NCBI GenBank assembly: GCA_913041865.1
Contig: CAJWIW010000054.1
Span: 1 to 6,645, forward strand
Reading direction: 5' to 3'
Length of the DNA: 6,645 nt
From: an uncultured Gammaproteobacteria bacterium
GTDB lineage: Bacteria; Pseudomonadota; Gammaproteobacteria; GCA-002705445; GCA-002716945
The position numbers and the translations under genes are program-made. Position 1 is the first letter of the stretch; the number at the start of each line of letters is the position of its first letter. The notes below the pieces were generated by a model, which had not been told where the DNA came from, made no database searches, and was given only the letters and a program-made list of their open reading frames with translations. Below are positions 1 through 5,350 of the stretch, piece by piece.

Positions 1-153
1 AGTAACTATTTGAAGAATAAAAACAAATATAGCTAGAGCCCCAAAAAAATAGAAAAAATTGAAGTTTTTAGGAGCGTAATATTGAGATAAATGATTTCTC
101 ACAAAATTACTTACAGGTAATCTTCTATCTATCCATGAAATAAATTTGCTCAT
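1..153 (-). CDS. petB: Cytochrome b subunit of the bc1 complex, N-terminal part only
   Basis: This is the first 51 codons of cytochrome b, the haem-bearing integral membrane subunit of ubiquinol:cytochrome c oxidoreductase; the rest lies beyond the left window edge. The translation opens MSKFISWIDRRLPV and continues with LSQYYAPKNFNF, the amphipathic N-terminal segment typical of bacterial cytochrome b. It then enters the first transmembrane helix (roughly residues 33-50, FFYFFGALAIFVFILQIV). The ATG overlaps the petA stop codon by one base (TAATG), and a GGAGAG ribosome-binding site lies about 8 bases upstream inside the end of petA, so the two genes are very likely translationally coupled in one operon. 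The haem-ligating histidines are not in the window. Identity is secure despite the truncation. Confidence 0.93.
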   Translation of the reverse strand, partial: MSKFISWIDRRLPVSNFVRNHLSQYYAPKNFNFFYFFGALAIFVFILQIVT

Positions 154-1067
154 TATACATTCTCTCCATCTTCACCAACAATTATCCTTGTATCGGAAGC
201 AAAATAGTAAGGTGGGACCTCAAGATTGTAAGGTGCTGGCACACCTTTATGTACTCTACCTGATAAATCAAATTTAGAGCCATGGCATGGGCAGAAAAAC
301 CCGCCGGTCCAATCTAATCCAAGCTCTTTTGATTTAGGACTAGGTTTATATAGCGGTGAGCAACCTAAATGTGTGCAAACGCCCAGTAACACAAGGTATT
401 CAGGATTAATAGATCTAAATTTATTCTGAGTATACTCCGGCTGGTGTTCTTCAACAGACTGAGGGTCTCTGAGTACTTCGTCATCTTCAAGTGTATCCTC
501 AATCATTTTTTTTGTTCTCCTTACGACCCATACTGGTTTTCCTCTCCATTCTACGACTTTATAAGCACCTGGTTGCAGCGAGGAAATATCTATTTCAATA
601 GGTGCTCCAGCAGATTTAGCTCTCTCACTAGGTGACATGGAGGACAAAAATGGAATCAACGCAAAAATTCCCCCAATTCCTCCCATAACCTGAGTCATAT
701 TAGTAAGGAATTTCCGTCTATTCGAAACAGTAGGTTGGGTGCTCGTAGTTTGCATAGCATTTTCTTGAGAAGTACTGTAAGACTTTTTCTTTTCAACTTT
801 GACTGCTTGAATATCGATCCCTTGTAAAACTTCTTTTCTGAGTGTTGCATGTAATTCTCTGGCATGTGATAAATTTATCTGTTGAAAATCACCAATTGTA
901 TAAATTTTTTCTTTGCGGATATTATTTGAGTGAACATGGTATCTGTACTGCCATGATTTTTTTCCAGAACTTGAAATCCAAAGAAAAAGGCCATCACCCA
1001 ATGCTACACGGTAATGATGATCTTTGGGTTGCAATGCTTTTATATCTTTGTCTGTTAATGAGCTCAT
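153..1067 (-). CDS. petA: Rieske iron-sulfur subunit of the bc1 complex fused to an N-terminal integrase arm-type DNA-binding domain
   Basis: The C-terminal two thirds is a complete Rieske protein, which carries electrons from ubiquinol to cytochrome c1 on the periplasmic side. Visible features are a twin-arginine motif NRRKFLT (R117-R118), a hydrophobic anchor at about 122-143, and the proteobacterial segment SERAKSAGAP. Box I is CTHLGC (ligands C231 and H233; C236 for the disulfide) and box II is CPCHG (ligands C259 and H262; C261 for the disulfide). Residues ~3-93 instead match the DUF4102 arm-DNA-binding domain of P4-like tyrosine integrases: LTDKDIKALQPKD, GDGLFLWISSSGKKSW, YRYH, then IGDFQQINLSHAREL and QGIDIQ. 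A Ser/Thr/Gln-rich linker (~94-115) joins them. The total is 304 residues, about 100 longer than a usual Rieske subunit. AGGGAG lies just before the chosen ATG. M105 could be the ancestral start, but its ribosome-binding site is weak. The Rieske identity is nearly certain and the domain match strong; any function of the added domain is inferred. Confidence 0.95.
   Translation of the reverse strand: MSSLTDKDIKALQPKDHHYRVALGDGLFLWISSSGKKSWQYRYHVHSNNIRKEKIYTIGDFQQINLSHARELHATLRKEVLQGIDIQAVKVEKKKSYSTSQENAMQTTSTQPTVSNRRKFLTNMTQVMGGIGGIFALIPFLSSMSPSERAKSAGAPIEIDISSLQPGAYKVVEWRGKPVWVVRRTKKMIEDTLEDDEVLRDPQSVEEHQPEYTQNKFRSINPEYLVLLGVCTHLGCSPLYKPSPKSKELGLDWTGGFFCPCHGSKFDLSGRVHKGVPAPYNLEVPPYYFASDTRIIVGEDGENV
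789..1061 (-). mobile_element. Integrase N-terminal arm-binding domain (DUF4102-type) captured as part of petA
   Basis: This segment encodes residues ~3-93 of the petA product. It shows the family's usual order: an opening LTDKDIKAL.PKD, a strand pair around GLFLWIS and SWQYRYH, a third strand KIYTIGDF, and a helix beginning LSHAREL that ends in a GID motif. In P4-like integrases this domain binds arm-type sites flanking the core attachment site. The core-binding and catalytic domains (Arg...His-x-x-Arg...Tyr) are absent here, so it cannot recombine DNA. The domain has no internal stop or frameshift and its codon use resembles the neighbours, which suggests it has been kept rather than freshly decaying. 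It most likely came from a phage or genomic-island integrase; the source element is not visible. Confidence 0.75.
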
Positions 1068-1076
1068 ATCTCCCTA
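1068..1076 (-). promoter_or_regulatory. Ribosome-binding site fixing the start of the petA fusion
   Basis: On the minus strand the bases just before the ATG at 1067 read TAGGGAGAT. This purine-rich sequence resembles the Shine-Dalgarno consensus, although the spacing is short (2-4 bases). It supports translation of the full fusion from M1. The internal candidate at M105 (753-755) has only a weak AAGAA upstream. The only nearby upstream ATG (1078-1080) is out of frame. Confidence 0.6.
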
Positions 1077-1098
1077 CCATCTGGCCCTGTTATATCTG

Positions 1099-1128
1099 CC
1101 CAATTATTGTATGTGGGTAATAATTGGG
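1099..1128. repeat. Perfect 10-bp inverted repeat in the petA leader
   Basis: CCCAATTATT (1099-1108) and AATAATTGGG (1119-1128) are perfect reverse complements around a 10-base loop that itself holds a TGTGGGTA repeat copy. In the petA transcript this would form a stem-loop about 30 bases before the start codon. No T-run follows on either strand, so it is not an ordinary intrinsic terminator. It could be an operator, a leader RNA structure, or part of an old attachment region. Confidence 0.7.
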
Positions 1129-1178
1129 TAATATAAAACGTCCACATATAGTGTGGGTAATGAGTATTTTTACCCACA
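1112..1178. repeat. Cluster of TGGGTAAT-type short repeats upstream of petA
   Basis: Read on the plus strand, TGTGGGTAAT occurs at 1112-1121 and again, identical, at 1152-1161, exactly 40 bases apart. A shorter copy, TTGGGTAAT, is at 1124-1132, and an inverted copy, TTACCCACA, is at 1170-1178. A degenerate TGGGTTAT is at 1228-1235, outside the main cluster. Several short copies close together in an intergenic region are what one expects of binding sites for a DNA-binding protein. Because the adjacent gene starts with an arm-type DNA-binding domain, that domain is a candidate binder, but this is inference. Confidence 0.6.
1152..1178. repeat. Perfect 9-bp inverted repeat in the petA leader
   Basis: TGTGGGTAA (1152-1160) and TTACCCACA (1170-1178) are perfect reverse complements separated by 9 bases. 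The geometry resembles the neighbouring 10/10/10 inverted repeat, and the arm sequence recurs in that repeat's loop. It lies just downstream of the predicted petA transcription start. It may be an operator for a dimeric DNA-binding protein or an RNA stem-loop. No T-tract suggests termination. Confidence 0.7.
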
Positions 1179-1190
1179 AAATATGTTATA

Positions 1191-1219
1191 AGAATAGCCT
1201 CTAGCTAGCTGAGAGTCAA
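1191..1219 (-). promoter_or_regulatory. Sigma-70-type promoter for petAB
   Basis: On the minus strand, TTGACT (1214-1219) is followed after exactly 17 bases by TATTCT (1191-1196). This is close to the consensus -35 and -10 pair with ideal spacing. Initiation near 1184 would give a leader of roughly 115 bases that carries the whole repeat and hairpin region before the petA ribosome-binding site. The prediction comes from pattern only. Confidence 0.6.
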
Positions 1220-1270
1220 GTAATAACTGGGTTATAGAGGAATTTTATAACAGATTGTCATTTCATGTAT

Positions 1271-1276
1271 TATAAT
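1271..1276 (+). promoter_or_regulatory. Candidate -10 element for the degS-like gene
   Basis: A perfect TATAAT lies about 35 bases before the start codon, in the right orientation and place for a leader of roughly 28 bases. No good -35 hexamer lies 16-18 bases upstream; TTGTCA at 1255-1260 is too close (10 bases). The promoter may therefore depend on an activator or be weak, or the TATAAT may be chance in AT-rich DNA. Confidence 0.35.
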
Positions 1277-1297
1277 AGCGCAATGGAATATCTAAAT

Positions 1298-1301
1298 TAG
1301 G
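1298..1301 (+). promoter_or_regulatory. Ribosome-binding site of the degS-like gene
   Basis: TAGG lies 9 bases before ATG 1311 and 6 bases before an in-frame TTG at 1308. The ATG is taken as the start because it is the stronger start codon; the TTG would add a single residue. Confidence 0.45.
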
Positions 1302-1310
1302 TACTAATTG

Positions 1311-2372
1311 ATGAGAGAAATTAGAAATTACATAATTACTGGTATCTTAATAGGTGGATTCCTCTACCTGTTTGGTCCTAATATGTTTAATAATAGTATT
1401 CTAATTAATGAGGTAAGCACTTCATCCTCATCATATCAGAAGAATGTAAGTTATCACGATACAGTTAAAAAAGTTAATAAATCTGTTGTTTCCATTTATA
1501 CAAAAAAAACTCTCAACAAAAATATTTTTTTCATAGACCCGAATGAGAGAAGGTTAAAAAGAAGAGACTTAGTTCCAACTGGCCAAGGTTCCGGTATTGT
1601 AGTGAGCTCACAGGGTCATATTCTCACTAACTTCCATGTAATAGCAGGCTCAAATGAAATACTTGTTAGGGATTATGCGGGTAATGACCACTCTACGGTA
1701 GTTATTGGGGTTGATCCTTTCACAGATTTAGCAGTTTTAAAGATTGGTAAAGACCTTAGTCCAATTATCTTTGGTGATATTGATAGTGTGAGAGTTGGAG
1801 ACGTCTCACTTGCGATAGGTAATCCTCTTGGAGTTGGGCAAACCATTACACTAGGTATTGTATCGGCAACAGACAAGGAGCTCTCTCCAGAAGGTTATTC
1901 ATACCAAAGATATGTTCAGACAGATGCAGCAATTAATCCTGGTAACTCTGGTGGTGCACTTGTAAACACTAATGGTGAATTAATCGGGATAAACACTAGT
2001 ATAGTATCCAAGGGCGGTGGCTCAGACGGTATAGGTTTTGCAATACCAGTTGATATTGCAAAGTACGTTTTAACGCAAATACTGGAGTTCGGAGAGGTGA
2101 TAAGAGGATTTGTTGGTATAGTTGCTGATCCAAATTTTAGGGGAAATGGTATTATGATTTCTGCGCTGTATGAAAAAGGCCCAGCTCAAAATTCTGGCAT
2201 CAAACCGAGGGATATTATTAGGAAGGTTAATGGTATTAAAGTTGACAAAATAAAAGAGATGCAAAATATAATTGGAAAATCTCAACCAGGAGATTTAGTC
2301 GAGTTTGAAATTCAAAGAAGTAGCGATAGGTATACAGTGAATGTAGAAGTACAAAAAATGCCGACTAATTAG
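1311..2372 (+). CDS. degS: DegS/AlgW-type membrane-anchored periplasmic serine protease (HtrA family, one PDZ domain)
   Basis: This is an HtrA-family protease tethered to the inner membrane and facing the periplasm. In E. coli DegS and Pseudomonas AlgW, such enzymes sense misfolded outer-membrane proteins and start cleavage of an anti-sigma factor. Residues (ATG numbering) show an N-terminal transmembrane anchor at ~6-22. A trypsin-like domain has its triad at H109 (LTNFHVI), D139 (DPFTDLAVLKI) and S213 (NPGNSGGAL). It is followed by RGFVGI at ~265-271 and a single PDZ domain (~265-350). The length, 353 residues, is close to E. coli DegS (355); a single PDZ domain plus a membrane anchor argues against DegP or DegQ. 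It is divergent from petA and converges on hisD, with an 8-base overlap of the two ends. The anti-sigma partner is not in the window, so the signalling role is inferred from family. AlgW is an equally suitable name. Confidence 0.92.
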   Translation: MREIRNYIITGILIGGFLYLFGPNMFNNSILINEVSTSSSSYQKNVSYHDTVKKVNKSVVSIYTKKTLNKNIFFIDPNERRLKRRDLVPTGQGSGIVVSSQGHILTNFHVIAGSNEILVRDYAGNDHSTVVIGVDPFTDLAVLKIGKDLSPIIFGDIDSVRVGDVSLAIGNPLGVGQTITLGIVSATDKELSPEGYSYQRYVQTDAAINPGNSGGALVNTNGELIGINTSIVSKGGGSDGIGFAIPVDIAKYVLTQILEFGEVIRGFVGIVADPNFRGNGIMISALYEKGPAQNSGIKPRDIIRKVNGIKVDKIKEMQNIIGKSQPGDLVEFEIQRSSDRYTVNVEVQKMPTN

Positions 2373-3672
2373 AATCTTCTCTATACTTAGCTGCTCTAGC
2401 ATGAGCATCTAGTCCTTCCGATGTTGCTATAGAAAATGCAATTCCACTTAACTGATGTGCTAACTTCTTTGATAATTTAATTACACTTGATCTCTTTTGG
2501 AAGTCATATACTCCCAATGGTGATGAAAAACGGGCTGAGCCTGACGTAGGTAAAACGTGATTCGGTCCTGCACAATAATCTCCAAATACTTCAGGGCTAT
2601 TCTCACCTAGAAAAATTGCACCAGCATTCCTTACTTCTCTTAGAATTTTACTAGATGCCTTGCTCATAATTTCTAAATGTTCAGGGGCTATTCTATTTAC
2701 TAAATCAGCTGTTTCAGAGTCATTTCTAGTTTTTATAAGCATTCCTCTTTTCAGAAAAGATTTTCGGATGATATTCTCTCTTGACATATCTCCTATGAAT
2801 TTGTTCATTGACAGTCTTATCCTCTCTATCGCTCTCATGCTTTTAGAGATCAAGATGGCTTGAGCTAACTCATCATGTTCTGCTTGTGAGAAAAGATCCA
2901 TCGCTACTACGTCTGGATTATTTGTTTGGTCAGCAATTATAACAACTTCTGAAGGTCCTGCAATATTATCAATTCCAACATCACCAAAAACAATCTTTTT
3001 TGCAGTGCTAACATAAATATTACCGGGCCCTACGATTTTCTCTACAGATACAATACTCTCAGTACCATATGCTAATGCAGCAATGGCATGTGCTCCACCC
3101 ATTTTATAAATTTCATCTACTTCACATAAATCTGCTGCAACTATAGCTAACGCGTGTTTGTCAATCTCATCGATTGGCGAACACATAATCACTCTTTTAA
3201 CTCCAGCTACTTTTGCTGGTATGGCATTCATCAAAACAGTAGATGGATATGATGCTTTACCTCCAGGTACGTACAAACCTACTGATTCAATAGCAGTAAC
3301 TTTCTCTCCTAGTAAACTCCCATGCTCTTTATAAGTCCAACTAGAGGATAATTGCATTTTTGAAAACTTCTTTATTCTTAATATTGCTTTTTTTAAGTTT
3401 GAAATCTCTGTTTTCGAGACTAAGGAATATGATTTACTTATCTCATCTTTTGATATTTTTATCTTATTGATATTATTAATTTTTATTTTATCAAAGCTTT
3501 CAATATATTTGAGCAAGGCTTTATTCCCTTGTTTTTGAATACTAGTTATTATTTTTTGAACATCTCTTTCAACTTTGGTATTTACACTTGCATTAATTCT
3601 TAAACGTTTTTTAAACTTTCTATTAAATTCTTTTTCTGTTGTATTTAAGTATAATGTTTCAATTTTTTTCAT
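2365..3672 (-). CDS. hisD: Histidinol dehydrogenase
   Basis: HisD performs the last two steps of histidine synthesis, oxidising L-histidinol through the aldehyde to L-histidine with NAD+, in the cytoplasm with zinc. At 435 residues it has the usual length (about 430). The zinc ligands known from E. coli (Gln259, His262, Asp360, His419) correspond to Q263 and H266 (SQAEHDE), D365 (FGDYCAGPNH) and H424 (LDAHARAA). The catalytic pair is E331-H332 in APEHLE. Other family signatures are YVPGGKASYPS, VGPGNIYV and DNIAGPSE. The ATG is chosen because the reading frame opens there with MKKIETL; it overlaps the end of aroG by 14 bases, so coupling is likely, and GGA about 12 bases upstream is only a weak ribosome-binding site. 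The stop codon overlaps the end of the converging degS-like gene. hisC, often next in this cluster, does not follow. The N-terminal ~110 residues are Lys/Ile-rich, as expected in AT-rich genomes. Confidence 0.97.
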   Translation of the reverse strand: MKKIETLYLNTTEKEFNRKFKKRLRINASVNTKVERDVQKIITSIQKQGNKALLKYIESFDKIKINNINKIKISKDEISKSYSLVSKTEISNLKKAILRIKKFSKMQLSSSWTYKEHGSLLGEKVTAIESVGLYVPGGKASYPSTVLMNAIPAKVAGVKRVIMCSPIDEIDKHALAIVAADLCEVDEIYKMGGAHAIAALAYGTESIVSVEKIVGPGNIYVSTAKKIVFGDVGIDNIAGPSEVVIIADQTNNPDVVAMDLFSQAEHDELAQAILISKSMRAIERIRLSMNKFIGDMSRENIIRKSFLKRGMLIKTRNDSETADLVNRIAPEHLEIMSKASSKILREVRNAGAIFLGENSPEVFGDYCAGPNHVLPTSGSARFSSPLGVYDFQKRSSVIKLSKKLAHQLSGIAFSIATSEGLDAHARAAKYREDSN

Positions 3673-4726
3673 TATTTATTAATTCCATTGCTTCGTTCAA
3701 ATCTGTAATGAGTTTCTCGGTCTCTTCCCAGCCTATGCATGCATCTGTAACACTCTGACCATATACTAGCTCAGATTTATTCTTTATATCTTGTTTGCCC
3801 TCAACAAGATTACTCTCAAGCATGATGCCTCCTATGGATAATTCTGCACTTTTTAATTGTTCTATAACATCGTACACAACAATTTTTTGTTTTGAGAAAT
3901 CTTTTTGGCTATTGGAATGACTCGCGTCTATGACTATACAATTGTGTAATTTATTATCCTTTAATGCTTGACTCACTTTTTTCACGTCAGAAGATTTATA
4001 GTTTGCGTTTTTACCACCACGAAGGATCACATGACAATCATTGTTTCCCTTAGTAGCAAAAATTGCTGACTTTCCTTGCTTAGTAACAGATAGGAAGTTA
4101 TGTGCTTTACTTGCTGCATTTATGGCGTCAATGGCTATTTGTATACTACCATCAGTGCCGTTTTTGAAGCCTACTGGACATGACAAACCTGAAGCAAGCT
4201 CACGATGACTCTGACTCTCAGTTGTTCTAGCTCCAATTGCACCCCAGCTAATTAAATCAGCAATGTATTGAGGGCTAATTAAATCAAGGTATTCGTGTCC
4301 TGCTGGCATTCCTATCTCAGCAAGTTCTAGTAACAATTTCCGTGCAATTTTTATTCCTTTATTAATGTTGAAACTATTATCAAGATCTGGATCATTAATA
4401 AGACCTTTCCAGCCAATTACGGTTCTAGGTTTTTCAAAGTAAACTCTCATTACAACTAGGATGTTCTTTGCCACCTTATTTTTCAATTTCATCAAACGGC
4501 TTGCATATTCCATGGCTGCATCAACATCATGTATAGAACAAGGTCCAACAACCACTAACATTCTTTTGTCTTGCCTTGTAATGATTTTCACAATTTCTTC
4601 CCGAGCATTCAATACTGTATTTGTCGCTTTGTCTGACATCGGTATTTCGTTTATAACAGTTTCCGGTTCGATGAGTTCCTTCATAGAAGCAATTTTAAGA
4701 TCATCAGTTTTTTTATTTACAGTCAT
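3659..4726 (-). CDS. aroG: 3-deoxy-7-phosphoheptulonate (DAHP) synthase, class I
   Basis: DAHP synthase condenses phosphoenolpyruvate with erythrose 4-phosphate, the first step of the shikimate pathway to Phe, Tyr, Trp and other aromatics. The 355-residue protein is a full-length class I (AroFGH-type) enzyme. By alignment with E. coli AroG, metal ligands are C63 (GPCSIHD), H270 (DASHSN), E304 (MLESNL) and D328 (SVTDACIGW). Substrate-binding residues are R94 and K99 (MRVYFEKPRT), R167 (GARTTES), K188 (VGFKNGTDG) and R236 (ILRGGKN). Which aromatic amino acid inhibits it cannot be read reliably, so aroF or aroH are alternative names. The ATG overlaps the hisG stop (ATGA) and AAGGA lies 10 bases upstream; the 3' end overlaps hisD by 14 bases. 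Insertion between hisG and hisD is unusual, because these two are normally adjacent, and it ties aromatic and histidine synthesis to one transcript. Both pathways draw on pentose-phosphate precursors. Confidence 0.95.
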   Translation of the reverse strand: MTVNKKTDDLKIASMKELIEPETVINEIPMSDKATNTVLNAREEIVKIITRQDKRMLVVVGPCSIHDVDAAMEYASRLMKLKNKVAKNILVVMRVYFEKPRTVIGWKGLINDPDLDNSFNINKGIKIARKLLLELAEIGMPAGHEYLDLISPQYIADLISWGAIGARTTESQSHRELASGLSCPVGFKNGTDGSIQIAIDAINAASKAHNFLSVTKQGKSAIFATKGNNDCHVILRGGKNANYKSSDVKKVSQALKDNKLHNCIVIDASHSNSQKDFSKQKIVVYDVIEQLKSAELSIGGIMLESNLVEGKQDIKNKSELVYGQSVTDACIGWEETEKLITDLNEAMELINNEKN

Positions 4727-5340
4727 TGTGCAGATATCCTTGTAATAAATTTATTAATTTCATTTTTTTTAATTTTGTATGAGCTTTTATTGACTATAAG
4801 ATGTGATGTTATGTTATCTATTAAACATATTTTCTCTAAACCATTTTCTTTGAGAGTTTTTCCAGTATCTACTAAATCAACAATTGCATCAGACAGATTG
4901 AGTACAGCAGCTAACTCCATTGAACCATAGAGTTTTAATACTGAACAAGGAATTCCCTTTGACAAAAAGAATTCTTGAGTTAGGTTCGGATATTTTGTGG
5001 CTATCTTCATATTACTAACAAGTTTTTTATTTTTTTTTCCAGCGACAACCAATTTACATGATGCAATCTTCAAATCTCTTAGGAAGAAATAGTTGTCAAC
5101 ATTTGATTCTAAAAGTGTATCCTTGCCTACGATACCAAGGTCAACTTTACCTGACTCAATATACATAGGTACATCACTAGCTCGCACTACAATAATATTC
5201 AAGTTCTCATAATTAGTTTTGAATATAAGTTTTCTAGATTTATTTGGGGATATATCGCATTCAATATTGTTTTTTTTGAGGAGTATCAAAGCCTCATCCA
5301 TAATCCTTCCTTTTGAAATTGCTAAAAATATTTTTTTCAT
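4723..5340 (-). CDS. hisG: ATP phosphoribosyltransferase, short-form catalytic subunit
   Basis: HisG joins ATP and PRPP to make phosphoribosyl-ATP, the first and controlling step of histidine synthesis. At 205 residues it is the short form (HisG-S), lacking the C-terminal regulatory domain of the ~300-residue form. Short forms work with the aminoacyl-tRNA-synthetase-like subunit HisZ, which is not in this window. Visible signatures are AISKGRIMDEAL near the N-terminus, VRASDVPMYIESG and VDLGIVGKD (~52-74), and the PRPP-binding region GSMELAAVLNLSDAIVDL with loop DLVDTGKTL (~139-163). The start is supported by an AGG-containing site in TAGGTAACAT that overlaps the murA stop. The coding strand holds long A-runs, including nine A's at 5030-5038 within the GKKNKKL region. 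Its stop overlaps the aroG start by 4 bases. It follows murA after 7 bases, so the genes probably share a transcript. Confidence 0.95.
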   Translation of the reverse strand: MKKIFLAISKGRIMDEALILLKKNNIECDISPNKSRKLIFKTNYENLNIIVVRASDVPMYIESGKVDLGIVGKDTLLESNVDNYFFLRDLKIASCKLVVAGKKNKKLVSNMKIATKYPNLTQEFFLSKGIPCSVLKLYGSMELAAVLNLSDAIVDLVDTGKTLKENGLEKICLIDNITSHLIVNKSSYKIKKNEINKFITRISAQ

Positions 5341-5350
5341 ATGTTACCTA
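5341..5350 (-). promoter_or_regulatory. hisG ribosome-binding site overlapping the murA stop codon
   Basis: On the minus strand the murA stop TAG runs directly into TAGGTAACAT followed by the hisG ATG. The AGG core lies 6 bases before the start, so ribosomes ending murA finish on the site that starts hisG. This implies translational coupling. Confidence 0.55.

Noticed and set aside
153..1067. A complete phage or island integrase gene
   Set aside because: Only the N-terminal arm-binding domain is present. There is no core-binding domain and no Arg, His-x-x-Arg, Tyr catalytic set; the frame continues into a Rieske protein.
842..1120. Plus-strand open frame of 92 codons opposite the start of petA
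   Set aside because: It lies antisense to the fused domain, is rich in Cys, Tyr and Leu in a pattern typical of reverse-strand shadows, and matches no family I recognise.
1099..1128. Intrinsic terminator in the petA-degS intergenic region
   Set aside because: The stem is perfect, but neither strand has a T-run after it and the stem is AT-rich. It also sits in the leader of petA, not after a gene.
1112..1178. CRISPR-like repeats
   Set aside because: The copies are only 8-10 bases, irregularly spaced and in mixed orientation, and no cas genes are present.
1068..1310. tRNA gene or attachment-site remnant that the integrase fragment might have used
   Set aside because: I could find no tRNA arms, CCA end or T-loop sequence in this region, and no duplicated core longer than the short repeats already listed.
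1308..1310. TTG as the start of the degS-like gene
   Set aside because: It would add only one residue before an ATG that has a suitable ribosome-binding site 9 bases upstream.
4461..4745. Plus-strand open frame opposite the start of aroG
   Set aside because: It is the reverse-strand shadow of a well-conserved gene. Its hydrophobic composition follows from the opposite strand.
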